Numbered from the stretch's first letter, positions 44,085 through 56,319 are shown. The stretch: DNA of 64,000 bases from Pyropia yezoensis (GCA_009829735.1 CM020619.1:21085816-21149815), one strand, 5' to 3'. Notes: generated from the letters alone by a model not told the origin. Made by a program: numbers and translations.

Positions 44085-44175
44085 ATGGCAAGGGTAGGAA
44101 TCTATACTAAGGGGGAAGGATTTCAACTAAGGGGGTAGGATCTATACTAGGGGGAGGGATCCATACTAATTGGGG
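44085..44175. repeat. GGATCTATACTAAGGGGG tandem repeat, arm 1
   Basis: About four to five degenerate units of TAGGATCTATACTAAGGGGG. Mirror and parallel copies lie at 52165-52255 and 55970-56060. The unit is related to the GCATCCGTACTAAGGGG array 300 bases away (shared TACTAAGGGG). Confidence 0.85.
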
Positions 44176-45540
44176 GTATTAGGGGTCCACTGAGGAACGG
44201 TGCGGCTGACAGCCCCACAGCGTTGTTGACGCACACTGTGGGGGGCGGCCGCCCAACGTGGGTCTGGGCTGGCACCTGGCGACGACGGGGGCATCCATCC
44301 CCTCTGTCGGCTGCCTGGCCTCCTCCTCGTAGCGCCCCGCTGCTCTCGCAGCCGGGCCCATGCAACAGCCGCCCGGCAATTGGGAGCGTCAAAGTGTGGG
44401 CAGGCACGGGCTGCTTCCCTGCGAGCTGCCACCGCTTCTGGCTGGGCGCACCTCCTGCCCCAACTGTGTTTCTTCTCTGTTGCCGTCGGTGGCCGCCCCT
44501 CCTCGCATGTGTTGCCACTGACGGCCGCCTCTGTCCCCCCCTCCCGGCTTGCCAAAGTGTTCGCATTCGGCGCCCCACGCTGCCGCCGCTGCAGGCCAGC
44601 CGCCGCCCCTTGGCCGCCGTGGGGTGGCTGGCAGGCCTCCGTGCCGCCGCCGCCGCGGACTTATGTTATTATCTCACCCAGCTCTTCCACTGTCGACTGC
44701 CACCGCCACTGGCCGCCCGCCCCCCCCCCGGGCGCCAGCCACCGGCTGGTCCCCTGACACAGCCGCCGGCGGGGCTGCGCACACACCCCAGTATGCCGTG
44801 ACCGGCGGCAGTGCCAGAGGTGTGCACTCAGACCTGGGAATCGCCGGGCTCCAGTACCCCAGTTGTCTACAATTGCACACATGTGAGGCACGATGTCAAT
44901 GAAAAAAGCAGCCCATGACCAGCTACATGCTAGGTATGGCCCCGATCGGCGACACACTGCCCCGCTGTCCTCGACACCAGACGCTGAATAGGATGTAAGT
45001 GTGCAGGATTGATGAGTTCAGAGTAAATTTAGAACTGGAAATACGTCATTTCTTGCATTTGGCGGCCTGGTCATCGACTGGCATACCACTGCGGCTGAAG
45101 AGGTCTCAAAGACGTACTCCTACTCATCTACTCATGGTTCTGACGCCACGAGCGTTGTTCAGGTCCTTGTTTTGGTCTGTTGGGACACTGTTCAAAAGGT
45201 GGTCCCGATCTTGGTTCGTCGGTGTGTGCGTTGGTGATGGCTTGTTGCAGTACTGCAGAACATAGGCCAGGACCAAACACACCGAAATCAAGTGTCGCCG
45301 AGAAGCGAAGTAACAATCCAGGTTGATCAAAACGGGGTCGCTGAGACGCCTACGAAGTCGAAAGTGTTGCGGAGGTGAGCAGAACTGCCTCATCGAGGGC
45401 CTCGAAGGCATCACATTTCCGCCATCCGTTTGAAGGCTCAGCCCGACGAGGCTTGACCCCCTGGTGCTCATGAACAACGTAAGACAAATCTATAAGGTGT
45501 ACTGAAGCACCCTCTATCGCAAAGTGCCACAAACCGATGC
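44176..45540. other. Block X, arm 1 copy, no recognised gene
   Basis: Low-repeat segment present three times in the window: here inverted, and directly at 50795-52160 and 54599-55965. Open frames of 90-190 codons occur on both strands, but none has convincing composition, and reading frames differ between copies by small indels. It is most likely the body of a larger duplicated repeat. Confidence 0.5.
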
Positions 45541-45608
45541 TTCATGCGCCAGCCGGGGGCAGCGGCCAGGCGGGGGGGGCGGGCGGCGGGCGGAGGCGGG
45601 GCACAGCC

Positions 45609-46108
45609 NNNNNNNNNNNNNNNNNNNNNNNNNNNNNNNNNNNNNNNNNNNNNNNNNNNNNNNNNNNNNNNNNNNNNNNNNNNNNNNNNNNNNNNNNNNN
45701 NNNNNNNNNNNNNNNNNNNNNNNNNNNNNNNNNNNNNNNNNNNNNNNNNNNNNNNNNNNNNNNNNNNNNNNNNNNNNNNNNNNNNNNNNNNNNNNNNNNN
45801 NNNNNNNNNNNNNNNNNNNNNNNNNNNNNNNNNNNNNNNNNNNNNNNNNNNNNNNNNNNNNNNNNNNNNNNNNNNNNNNNNNNNNNNNNNNNNNNNNNNN
45901 NNNNNNNNNNNNNNNNNNNNNNNNNNNNNNNNNNNNNNNNNNNNNNNNNNNNNNNNNNNNNNNNNNNNNNNNNNNNNNNNNNNNNNNNNNNNNNNNNNNN
46001 NNNNNNNNNNNNNNNNNNNNNNNNNNNNNNNNNNNNNNNNNNNNNNNNNNNNNNNNNNNNNNNNNNNNNNNNNNNNNNNNNNNNNNNNNNNNNNNNNNNN
46101 NNNNNNNN
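45609..46108. other. Assembly gap, 500 N
   Basis: Exactly 500 unknown bases, so the size is probably a placeholder. It cuts the reverse transcriptase of element 4. The rest of that element's pol and its 3' LTR should lie here. Confidence 0.97.
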
Positions 46109-47724
46109 TGGGACAGGTGTTCTTCGGCAGTCCCGGAGAAACACAATGATATCGTCCAGATACACCAGGGCGATCTGCCACTTGACTCCGGCAAGTATCA
46201 AGTCAATAGCACGCTGGAAAGTCGCAGGTGCATTGCAAAGCCCGAAAGGAGCCGTGTACACTGATAAACTCCACAGTGACACGTGAAGGTGGTCAAGTGT
46301 CTGTCCTCCTTGCGGATGGGTATCTGCCAGTACCCCGCGTTGCAGTCCAACGTGGAAAAGTACTGTGCCTCACCGAGTGAGTCGGGGGCAATCGTCCATA
46401 CGGGGTAAGGGGTAACTATCCCTTACCGTCTGCTCGTTTAGCTTACGATAATCGATGCAGAACCGCATCGTGCCGTCTGACTTGGGCACCAAGACTATGG
46501 GACTGGCCCACTCACTTGAGCAAGGCTCAATGACACCCATGTCTTGCATCCGTTGGACCTGCTCTCGGGTGAGTTCCCGTGAGGGTCCCATACGGTAGGG
46601 GACTCAGGCGAACTGGCCTAGCCCCTGGCTTCAACACGATTCTGTGTTCGGTGGCCTTGATGAGCCCAAGGTCACCATTCCACAACTTGTGATGCTTCTG
46701 GATTAACTCATCCAGTCGTCCATGTAAACACTCCGGGATGTTCTCCCGATGTACCGTCGGCGACTTAGCCGTCGATGAACTCGATTGGTCGGCAGAGCCT
46801 GCCGTTCCAATATCCTTCCATTGCTGTTGAGTCACAGCAACGACATTCCCCTCAAAGGTAGAGATCGACGCAATCTTCATGCCTCCGGGGAGTCGTCGAG
46901 GTTCCTCCGACGTGTTGAGGACCTCCACCCAAAGTTTGGTCATCCCCACAAGTCATGGGGCCCCATGCAACTTGCACTTGGTGAGTATGATAGACTCGGT
47001 CCACGGGGGAAACGAGTCCATTCCCTCGAAACGCGTTGCGTACTCGCACAAAGGTCCTTGATCGGGGCGGGACTACCGTACCCTCACATACTCGTACATG
47101 GGTCGTAGAGCCTCCACCCTTGGGAGAGTTTTCCCTAGGTTGATGAGTCGTAGGGGAAACAGTCCTCCCTTTACGCAATATGGGGACAGTCTCTCCATTA
47201 CGCATTCGGATTACCCTTCCGGTCCACAGACGGCCGGGACATGGAGGTCCAGATAGTCAGTTCCCAGGAGTACGGGGACTGACATATTGGAGACTACTCC
47301 AAAGTTCACCTGCGTCTGGTAGAACCCAATGCAAACAGTCAATGCAATAGACCCAACAATGGGGAGGAGTCCCCCATTGACATCAAACATACGCCACTCG
47401 GTGAGCCGGCGGGACTCACATCCGTCCCCTCTGGCAATAAGTCTTGCCTAATGAGAGAGGTAGCAGAGCCTGTGTCGACTATGACACGAGAGGTAAACTC
47501 ATATCCATCCTGCAGCCAGAGTCGAGCTGCGACCTGGTAGTTACTCCCTACCAGCACTGACACAATCCGACTCGGGTCGTGCTTCTGAGGAGGGACCTTG
47601 TCTCTAGGCCTCACCCCTCGAGGTCGAGTCAGGACCTTCACTCTCCCATGGGTCGGTGAGTGTGAAGCAACCCGCTTCATTACCGCTCGAGCCTTTGGGT
47701 CAGTCTTAGTCCCAGCGGCTAGGC
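46109..47724 (-). pseudogene. pol: pol of element 4, protease and partial RT
   Basis: Protease DTG (VDTGSATSLIRQ) at about 47490-47455. RT pieces include EWASPIVLVPKSDG, FCIDYRKLNEQ and SYPLPRMDDC (46591-46370), then APFGLCNAPATFQRA and YLDD (46282 down to the gap). At least two frameshifts separate these pieces. RNase H, integrase and chromodomain are not visible because of the gap. Confidence 0.85.
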
Positions 47725-47731
47725 GTTTCCC
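47683..47731 (-). promoter_or_regulatory. Programmed -1 frameshift signal, element 4
   Basis: Minus strand GGGAAAC (47725-47731) reads G_GGA_AAC_GCC_TAG at the gag end. After the same six-base spacer CCGCT (47714-47718) can pair with AGCGG (47683-47687). The -1 frame runs open into the protease. The cassette has survived although the rest of gag is badly frameshifted. Confidence 0.75.
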
Positions 47732-49469
47732 TCATCCGACTCGGATGATGGAGTATCCTTGCCACTTGAGGGAAGAGGTTTCCCCTTCTCAAGCGTGGAC
47801 TCATCCTCTGACTTAGGTTGAGTCATGGCCGTCACCCGTATGGTGTGCGGCCGGGTATCCGAATCAGTCCCTCGAATACCGAGTTTCCCCGATACGAGCC
47901 AACAGGCTCTCAGTCGAACGTCCAGAGTGGGCATTGGGCTGCCCAGTGTCCGACTTGGAACACTGCCAACACGGCCGATCACTCATTGACGCCGATGGCC
48001 CCGCTTTTCCCTGTGACTTATCAGGGATAGCGGCCACCATACCTTCCGTCTCTCGAGTTGAGGACGAAGGTACTGCAGGGTACGTCCGCGTGTAGGAAGG
48101 CACCCTTTGCAGTTCTGCGGAAGCGACTTGCTTCCACTCCCTTAGCTTCTTTCTCTCGTTCCTTCCGCTGCTCAGACACGACCAGCGGTACTCATCACCC
48201 TTAGTCTGGGCGATGCGTGCCAACTCCGCCAGAGTCATGGTCGGAGTATTACGCTCTCGCACAGTCGCTCGAGCTGCTCGTGGAAACCCTCCACAAGCGT
48301 CCCTTAATGACTCCTTGGGATATAGGAATCCACAGAGGACGTTCAGCTGACGGAGTCGTTCAGCGAACTCCCGTTCCTCTTCACCCTTACTCTGGGTGGC
48401 GCGGTTGAATTCTTCAACCTGCACAGCCAAGGAAGCCTCGTCTGCGTGAAGACGAAGGATCCAATTAACCAACTCCAGGTAGGAAGTCACCTCACCCGGA
48501 TTCCCACCATGCCGACTTGGCATGACGTTCATCACCTCGGAGCGGAGTGGCTCCTTGGTGAAGTCCTGAAGCATGAAAAACGCTTCAGCTTCAGAGACAT
48601 CATTGTCATCGCAGGCTTTGCGAACTTCCGCAAAAACTGGAAGACCTTCAGGGGTGGTGTCCCGTCCCATTCTGAACGGACCCCGAAGGATTGCGCAACG
48701 TGCTTCTTGCGCCGGCCCAGGGTACGGGCCTGACTATTCGAGTAGGTCAACGACTTGTTGACCAACCCATATGTCTCACAGTCGAAGACATCCTTGAACA
48801 ATGGATTATTCACCACTATCTTTCCTGGGACGACTCTAGTCCCAAGACGGTCCGTGTGAGTCACACGACCACGTCGGGTAAGATCCTCTTCACCCGACTT
48901 GTCACTTGCAGAGGACTCAGACTCTGAGTCCACCTCACGACGGAGAGTACGTCGAATCTCCCGTCGCTTCTGACGCCTCGAGGCCTGCTCAGGCGGAGGG
49001 GTATTCCCCTTCAACGCCTTCCCCACCTCCTCTCGCACGACTGTGCGATGGCAGTCATCACCGAGTCATCCACGATACCGGATGACCCAGGTGGAGCTTG
49101 ACTCGAGCTCCCACCCGGTCCTTCCGGCACCAGTCGTGGCGCGGACCCACCAACCCGGGGTACGGAAACTCCCCGTCCGTCACCTCTGCCGGTCGGCGGT
49201 CCCATGCCGAAGTGAGTGTCGTCACTCCCCGAAGAGGTTGCCGGAGCCTGACGCTGGCTCGGCGCTCCCACCGGAGAAGGGCGAACTCCGCCCGTCTCTT
49301 CCGGGGACGGCCTGGGAAGGAACCTGGCCGACCGCCGTCGGGGTCCATCCTCTGGACCCACCACATCCGCACTGCCCGGCCTGGGTGGTACTCCGCCCGT
49401 CGGGGGAGGACTACGCTCCCCCTCCCCAGGTACACTCGGCGCAATGGGGGGGTCTCCCTCACCAGCCAT
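47719..49469 (-). pseudogene. gag: gag of element 4, multiple frameshifts
   Basis: Begins at ATG 49469 and runs through four frame segments to TAG 47719-47721. Recognisable parts are a Pro/Gly/Ser-rich N-terminus, a capsid-like block containing CETYGLVNKS and SFGVRSEWDGTPPLKVFQF, and ACDDNDVSEAEAF. A zinc knuckle (C-W-Q-C then H and C, near 47960-47920) is itself split by a one-base deletion. The capsid block aligns with gags of elements 2 and 3 (AEWDG-PPLRVFE). Confidence 0.85.
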
Positions 49470-49770
49470 CTCCACAAGAGTCACGTGGAGTCAACCAAAA
49501 CGACCAAACGGTGTCCAGAGTCGGGGATCGTCAGCTAGGGAGTTCCTAGAGCACGTTCCACCCCTCCACCTACCTCAAGGAAGGCGGTGAGGTTTCCCGA
49601 AACTCCGGGTCTCCCACCAAGACTCACGGTGGCCAACCTCGTCACCCAGCGAACGCTCGGAACGTAGGCGAGTCGATCGTGTCACCGGAAGTCTCGGTGC
49701 CGAAGGGGGAGAGGGGCCAACTTGGTCCCGTCTCCGGTCAAGGGAGGTACCAAAGTCGATATCCTCTCCC

Positions 49771-49784
49771 CCGCTGATCCACCA
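49771..49784 (-). other. Primer binding site candidate of element 4
   Basis: Minus strand TGGTGGATCAGCGG, two bases after GCTACA, close to but not the same as the TGGTGGAGCAGCAGGG site of the other elements. Confidence 0.65.
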
Positions 49785-49786
49785 AC

Positions 49787-50325
49787 TGTAGCAGTACTCC
49801 CAACCACCAACCCCGAGTCAGGGAAGGAAGAGGAGTATTGCCGATATCCCAACTTGGGACACCGGAAGCAAGCACGTCCAGACCGCCGAACACGCGACTT
49901 GCGTGTGGTGAGCGGGTCCACTCACCAAGGCACGAACAAGATGTGTCGGAGCCAGACGGTGTTTACTTGCTTGGCCAGCCAAGGTGGGCCCTCCCCGCCT
50001 TGCTGTCCCTCCTTATCAACCCTCCTCACACGCTCACGCAACCCCTCAAAACACTCAGAAAATGAACCCTCAAACAAACCAATCATATCACTCCACATGC
50101 AAAGAACTCAAAGCGTAGAAATCCGTCTGGCTCCCGTGCAAAAATCCCAAGAAACAAATACCAGCAGCATTACCCTGCTCTAGTATGTCGGAAGTCCTAG
50201 TCGAATTTCCGTCCAGAAGTCAGAAGTTTCACCATCGTGGGTCGGGTGAATTTCGACTTCCGGTCAGGTCCACTTGACCCGAATCTCCAAAGTATTGGTA
50301 CCGAATTCCGGCCCAATCTCCCACA
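49787..50325 (-). repeat. 5' LTR candidate of element 4
   Basis: Inner end GCTACA next to the primer binding site is well supported. The outer end TGTGG at 50321-50325 is the best TG match next to the minisatellite, but without the partner LTR it is a guess. Confidence 0.6.
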
Positions 50326-50328
50326 CGC

Positions 50329-50787
50329 CGGACGGCCGCTGCCCCCGCCGCCGCCGGCTGGCCGCCCCCGCCGCCGCCGTCTGGTGGCCGCCCCCCCCCC
50401 CGTTGCCGCCGCGGCCGCTGCGCTGTCGCCCGCTGGCGCCCCCCCTCGCCGCCACCGGTCGGCCTCTGCCCCCCCGCCGCGGCCGCCGCCGTTGCAGGCT
50501 GGCAGCCGCCGCCGTCGCTGCCGCCAGCTGGCCGCTTGCCACCCACTCGTGCCGGCCGGCCGCCACCCCCGCCACCGCCGGCTGGCCGTTGCCCCCCGGC
50601 TGCTACCGCGGCTCCCCTGGCCGCCGCTGCTGCCGGCTGGCCGCCACGCCTCTCGTCGTCACCGGTTGGTCGGCGCCTCCCCGCCGCTGTCACCGCGGCC
50701 TCCGGCTGTGCCCCGCCTCCTCACCGCTGCCGCTACCGCCGCCGGCTGGCCGCCCCCCCCGCCTGGCCGCTGCCCCCCGGCTGGCGC
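50329..50787. repeat. Type B minisatellite, short block
   Basis: GCCGCCGCCGGCTGGCC-like units. From 50341 it is the same sequence as 54144-54590. Confidence 0.8.
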
Positions 50788-52261
50788 ATGAAGCATCGGT
50801 TTGTGGCACTTTGCGATAGAGGGTGCTTCAGTACACCTTATAGATTTGTCTTACGTTGTTCATGAGCACCAGGGGGGTCAAGCCTCGTCGGGCTGAGCCT
50901 TCAAACGGATGGCGGAAATGTGATGCCTTCGAGGCCCTCGATGAGGCAGTTCTGCTCACCTCCGCACACTTTCGACTTCGTAGGCGTTCTCAGCGACCCC
51001 GTTTTGATCAACCTGGATTGTTACTTCGCTTCTCGGCGACACTTGATTTCGGTGTGTTTGGTCCTGGCCTATGTTCTGCAGTACTGCAACAAGCCATCAC
51101 CACGCACACACCGACGAACCAAGATCGGGACCACCTTTTGAACAGTGTCCCAACAGACCAAAACAAGGACCCTGACAACGCTCGTGGCGTCAGAACCATG
51201 AGTAGATGAGTAGGAGTACGTCTTTGAGGACCTCTTCAGCCGCAGTGTATGCCAGTCGATGACCAGGCCGCCAAATGCAAGAAATGACGTATTTCCAGTT
51301 CTAAATTTTACTCTGAACTCATCAATCCTGCACACTTACATCCTATTCAGCGTCTGGTGTCGAGGACAGCGGGGCAGTGTGTCGCCGATCGGGGCCATAC
51401 CTAGCATGTAGCTGGTCATGGGCTGCTTTTTTCATTGACATCGTGCCTCACATGTGTGCAATTGTAGACAACTGGGTACTGAGCCCGGCGATTCCCAGGT
51501 CTGAGTGCACACCTCTGGCACTGCCGCCGGTCACGGCATACTGGGGTGTGTGCGCAGGCCCCGCCGGCGGCTGTGTCAGAGGGACCAGCCGGTGGCTGGC
51601 GCCCGGGGGGGGGGCGGGCGGCCAGTGGCGGTGGCAGTCGACAGTGGAAGAGCTGGGGGTGAGATAATAACATAAGTCCGCGGCGGCGGCGGCACGGAGC
51701 TGCCAGCCACCCACGGCGGCAAGGGGGCGGCGGCTGGCCTGCAGCGGCGGCAGCGTGGGGCGCCGAATGCGAACACTTTGGCAAGCCGGGAGGGGGGGAC
51801 AGAGGCGGCCGTCAGTGGCAACACATGCGAGGAGGGGGCGGCCACCGACGGCAACAGAGAAGAAACACAGTTGGGGCAGGAGGTGCGCCCAGCCAGAAGC
51901 GGTGGCAGCTCGCAGGGAAGGCAGCCCGTGCCTGCCACACTTTGACGCTCCCAATTGCCGGGCGGCTGTTGCATGGGCCCGGCTGCGAGAGAAGCGGGGC
52001 GCTACGACGGAGGAGGCCAGGCAGCCGACAGAGGGGATGGATGCCCCCGTCGTCGCCAAGTGCCAGCCCCAGACCCACGTGGCGCGGCCGACCCCCACAC
52101 GTAGTGCGTCAACAACGCTGTGGGGCTGTCAGCCGCACCGTTCCTCAGTGACCCCTAATACCCCCAATTAGTATGGATCCTACCCCCCTAGTATAGATCC
52201 TACCCACTCAGTTTAGATCCTACCCCCTTAGTATAGATCCTACCCTGCCATTACCGACACT
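50341..52261 (+). repeat. Direct repeat copy 1 (1.9 kb)
   Basis: Nearly identical to 54144-56064 at a constant offset of 3803-3804 bases, with rare substitutions. Contains the end of a type B minisatellite, block X and the TAGTATAGATCC tandem repeat. It ends inside ACCCTGCCATTACCGACACTC. Confidence 0.92.
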
Positions 52262-52490
52262 CGGGGGGGCGCTTTTGGGAGGGGGCAATACAGATAATGG
52301 CAGGGTAGGATCCTTGCCCGAGGGTAGGATCTTCCCGATGCGAGGGGTAGCTGCGATTTATATTGGTGTTTTCGACCACCCTTACAGCCGTCCGAGACGT
52401 CCTCCAGGCCCCCAAGACTAGGCACACTAGCCAGACCACGTGTGGTCCAAACGTGTCTGTGTTCACGTGTTCTACCACGTGTGATGAGCC
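52262..52490. other. Junction segment
   Basis: No gene. Holds G-runs, more TAGGATC units and two CCACGTGTG motifs at 52436-52480. Lies between the direct-repeat copy and the next minisatellite. Confidence 0.45.
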
Positions 52491-54590
52491 ATCGCTCCAC
52501 ATCCCTGCAGGCTGCGCTGCTCCCGCTGCTGCCGCCAGCGGACCCGCCCCTCCCCGGCGGCTCTCCGCCGTCCCCCGGCGGGCCGCGCCCCCCTCGCCAC
52601 CGCTGCTGCTGCTAGCTGGCCGCCGCTTACCGAAGGCTTATGCCGCCAGCTGGCCGCCGCTGTCCCTGCACTCCTGTCGCCGCCGGGGGCAGGCCGACGC
52701 CCCGGCGCTGTCGCCGCTGCCGTTCGCTGGTCGCCTCCTCGCCGCTGCCACTGCAGCCGCCAGCGCTTTTTGGCCGCGGAGACGCTGCCACGGCCGCCTG
52801 GTTGCCGCCCCCCGGGCCGACCGACGCCGCTCCTGCGGCTGCTGCTGCCACCGGCTGGCCGCCATGCCTCCCGCCGTCGCCGACTGGCCGCGCTCGCAGC
52901 CGCTGCCACCGGCCGGCCGCTGGCCCCCCGCCTTTGCAGGCTGGCGGCCACGCCTGTCGTCACCGGCTGGCAGCTGCGGTCGTCGCCGCCGGCTGCCTCT
53001 CGCCCACCTGCTGGGGCCACCGGCGGCGCCTGCTGGCCGCCCCCGCCGCCGCTGCCGCCAGCCCACCGCTGCCCCTTCCTGCCGCCGTCGGCTGACCGCT
53101 GCCCCGGCCGCCGCCCGCTAGCCGCCGGCTTCGCCGCCGCCTGCTGGTCGCTGCCCCCCCACCACGGCTGCCGCGGCCGCCGGCTGTCCATCGCACCCCC
53201 GCCGTGGCCACCGTCGCCGCCGCCCCCCCCGCCGCCCCCCCCGCCGCCCCCCCAGCCGCCCGTTGGCTGCTCTCCCCCGGCCGCTGCCGCTACCACCGCC
53301 GCCACCGCCTGGCTACCTCCGCTTCGGCTGCCGCCGGCCGGCTGCTGCCATCCCCGCCACCGCCGGCTGTCATCCACTATCGACACCGCCGGCGGGCCGC
53401 AGCTCATCCGAATCTACCGTGGCCGCCGCCGGCTGGTCGCGGCCGCCGCTGCCGCCGGCTGGCCGCGGCCGCCGCCGCCGCCGGCTGGCCGCAGCCGCCG
53501 CCACCGTCGGCTGGCCGCCGCCCTCGCCGCTGCCGGCTGGTCGACCCCCCCCCCCCCGGCCGCTGCCGCCGCCGCCGCTGCCGCTGCCGCCTGGCCATCT
53601 GCCCCCAGCCGAGGGTACCGCCGCTGCCGCCTGGCCGTCGCCGCCGCCGCCGCCTGCTGGCCGCTGCCCCACCGCCGCGCCCACCGGCACGGCTGGCTGG
53701 CCGCTGCCCCCACCGCCGCCGGTTTCTCGCCGGCCCCCCCTCACCTTCGCCGCCGCCGCTGCCGCTGCCACTGTCTGCCTGCCACCCCCGCCATCGCTGC
53801 TGGTCGCTTCCTCCGCCCCGCTGCTGCGGCTGGTGTCCCTGCTGCCGCCCACTGGCCGCCACCACCGCCACCGCCTGCTGGCCGCGGTCCCACCGCCGCT
53901 CCCGCGGCTGGCCGCTGCTTCCCGGCCGCTGACACCGCCGCGGCCAGCTGGCCGCCCCCGCCGCCGCCGCCGGCTGGTCGCCGCCCCGACCCCGCTGCCG
54001 CCTCTGCCGATGCCGCTGCCTCCGTCTGCCTGCCACCACCGCCACTGCCCGCTGGCCGCTGCCCCACCTCCGCTCCCGCCGCCGCTGCCGCCGACAGCCC
54101 ATCGCCCCCCCGCGGCGGCCACAGGCCCCGCCTGCCGGCCTATGCCCCCGCCGCCGCCGGCTGGCCGCCCCCGCCGCCGCCGTCTGGTGGCCGCCCCCCC
54201 CCCCGTTGCCGCCGCGGCCGCTGCGCTGTCGCCCGCTGGCGCCCCCCCTCGCCGCCACCGGTCGGCCTCTGCCCCCCCGCCGCGGCCGCCGCCGTTGCAG
54301 GCTGGCAGCCGCCGCCGTCGCTGCCGCCAGCTGGCCGCTTGCCACCCACTCGTGCCGGCCGGCCGCCACCCCCGCCACCGCCGGCTGGCCGTTGCCCCCC
54401 GGCTGCTACCGCGGCTCCCCTGGCCGCCGCTGCTGCCGGCTGGCCGCCACGCCTCTCGTCGTCACCGGTTGGTCGGCGCCTCCCCGCCGCTGTCACCGCG
54501 GCCTCCGGCTGTGCCCCGCCTCCTCACCGCTGCCGCTACCGCCGCCGGCTGGCCGCCCCCCCCCGCCTGGCCGCTGCCCCCCGGCTGGCG
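52491..54590. repeat. Type B GC-rich minisatellite, long block
   Basis: About 2.1 kb of degenerate GCCGGCTGGCCGCTGCC and CCGCCGCC units, period about 24-36 bases. It leaves plus-strand frames open for 617 codons (52770-54623) with Pro/Ala/Arg-rich periodic translation. No gene called. Confidence 0.85.
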
Positions 54591-56064
54591 CATGAAGCAT
54601 CGGTTTGTGGCACTTTGCGATAGAGGGTGCTTCAGTACACCTTATAGATTTGTCTTACGTTGTTCATGAGCACCAGGGGGGTCAAGCCTCGTCGGGCTGA
54701 GCCTTCAAACGGATGGCGGAAATGTGATGCCTTCGAGGCCCTCGATGAGGCAGTTCTGCTCACCTCCGCACACTTTCGACTTCGTAGGCGTTCTCAGCGA
54801 CCCCGTTTTGATCAACCTGGATTGTTACTTCGCTTCTCGGCGACACTTGATTTCGGTGTGTTTGGTCCTGGCCTATGTTCTGCAGTACTGCAACAAGCCA
54901 TCACCACGCACACACCGACGAACCAAGATCGGGACCACCTTTTGAACAGTGTCCCAACAGACCAAAACAAGGACCCTGACAACGCTCGTGGCGTCAGAAC
55001 CATGAGTAGATGAGTAGGAGTACGTCTTTGAGGACCTCTTCAGCCGCAGTGTATGCCAGTCGATGACCAGGCCGCCAAATGCAAGAAATGACGTATTTCC
55101 AGTTCTAAATTTTACTCTGAACTCATCAATCCTGCACACTTACATCCTATTCAGCGTCTGGTGTCGAGGACAGCGGGGCAGTGTGTCGCCGATCGGGGCC
55201 ATACCTAGCATGTAGCTGGTCATGGGCTGCTTTTTTCATTGACATCGTGCCTCACATGTGTGCAATTGTAGACAACTGGGTACTGAGCCCGGCGATTCCC
55301 AGGTCTGAGTGCACACCTCTGGCACTGCCGCCGGTCACGGCATACTGGGGTGTGTGCGCAGGCCCCGCCGGCGGCTGTGTCAGGGGGACCAGCCGGTGGC
55401 TGGCGCCCGGGGGGGGGGCGGGCGGCCAGTGGCGGTGGCAGTCGACAGTGGAAGAGCTGGGGGTGAGATAATAACATAAGTCCGCGGCGGCGGCGGCACG
55501 GAGCTGCCAGCCACCCACGGCGGCAAGGGGGCGGCGGCTGGCCTGCAGCGGCGGCAGCGTGGGGCGCCGAATGCGAACACTTTGGCAAGCCGGGAGGGGG
55601 GGACAGAGGCGGCCGTCAGTGGCAACACATGCGAGGAGGGGGCGGCCACCGACGGCAACAGAGAAGAAACACAGTTGGGGCAGGAGGTGCGCCCAGCCAG
55701 AAGCGGTGGCAGCTCGCAGGGAAGGCAGCCCGTGCCTGCCACACTTTGACGCTCCCAATTGCCGGGCGGCTGTTGCATGGGCCCGGCTGCGAGAGCAGCG
55801 GGGCGCTACGACGGAGGAGGCCAGGCAGCCGACAGAGGGGATGGATGCCCCCGTCGTCGCCAGGTGCCAGCCCCAGACCCACGTGGCGCGGCCGACCCCC
55901 ACACGTAGTGCGTCAACAACGCTGTGGGGCTGTCAGCCGCACCGTTCCTCAGTGACCCCTAATACCCCCAATTAGTATGGATCCCTCCCCCCTAGTATAG
56001 ATCCTACCCCCTTAGTATAGATCCTACCCCCTTAGTATAGATCCTACCCTGCCATTACCGACAC
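54144..56064 (+). repeat. Direct repeat copy 2 (1.9 kb)
   Basis: Partner of 50341-52261. Unlike copy 1 it continues into the rest of the palindrome arm, so copy 2 is the parent-like copy. Confidence 0.92.
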
Positions 56065-56065
56065 T
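55970..56065. repeat. TAGTATAGATCCTACCCCC tandem repeat, arm 2
   Basis: Four units, mirror of 44085-44175. The parallel copy at 52165-52255 shows slightly different unit variants. Confidence 0.85.
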
Positions 56066-56319
56066 CTGCCCATCGTCCTGCGGCGCCAAACCGCTACGCA
56101 TCACCGGTTGCTACCACGGCAAGCAGACTCCGAAGGCAATGGTCAGACAGATCGGTTGGCGAAGAGCAAGGTGAGGGCGGGAGCGCCCAAGTGCCGCCAG
56201 GAGCGCCCAAGTGCCGCCGACCACGGGGCAGACGGGAGCAACCCCACTACGTGTCATCTCCCTACTGTCATGCTGGTGCCACGTCCCGAGCCGCTAATGT
56301 ACCCCTAATACCCTTCCTA

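Larger units (their letters stand above)
36136..45608 (+). repeat. Arm 1 of giant imperfect palindrome
   Basis: Reverse complement of about 54527-64000. Paired anchors at 36887/63247, 38781/61353, 43553/56582 and 45544/54593 all sum to 100134-100137, so the arms are collinear over about 9.4 kb with almost no net length change. Differences are mostly single substitutions and homopolymer indels. The left limit given here only reflects the right edge of the window; the arm may extend further. Confidence 0.92.
46109..50325 (-). mobile_element. Ty3/gypsy element 4, degenerate, 3' part lost in the gap
   Basis: Minus-strand element with a 5' LTR candidate at 49787-50325, primer binding site, broken gag, the conserved frameshift cassette, protease and part of RT before the gap. 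It is distinct in sequence from elements 1 to 3. Many frameshifts show an old copy. It sits inside a type B minisatellite that continues on the other side of the gap. Confidence 0.82.

Noticed and set aside
45468-46286. Reading frames spanning the N gap
   Set aside because: They consist largely of unknown residues; the two sides are minisatellite and RT and do not belong together.
50856-51209. 117-codon frame in block X, also at 54660-55013
   Set aside because: The arm 1 copy differs by frame-changing indels and the composition is not convincing; kept as an unannotated block.
52770-54623. 617-codon plus-strand frame
   Set aside because: Lies wholly in type B minisatellite, Pro/Ala/Arg periodic, ends by running into block X; no sign of a real gene.
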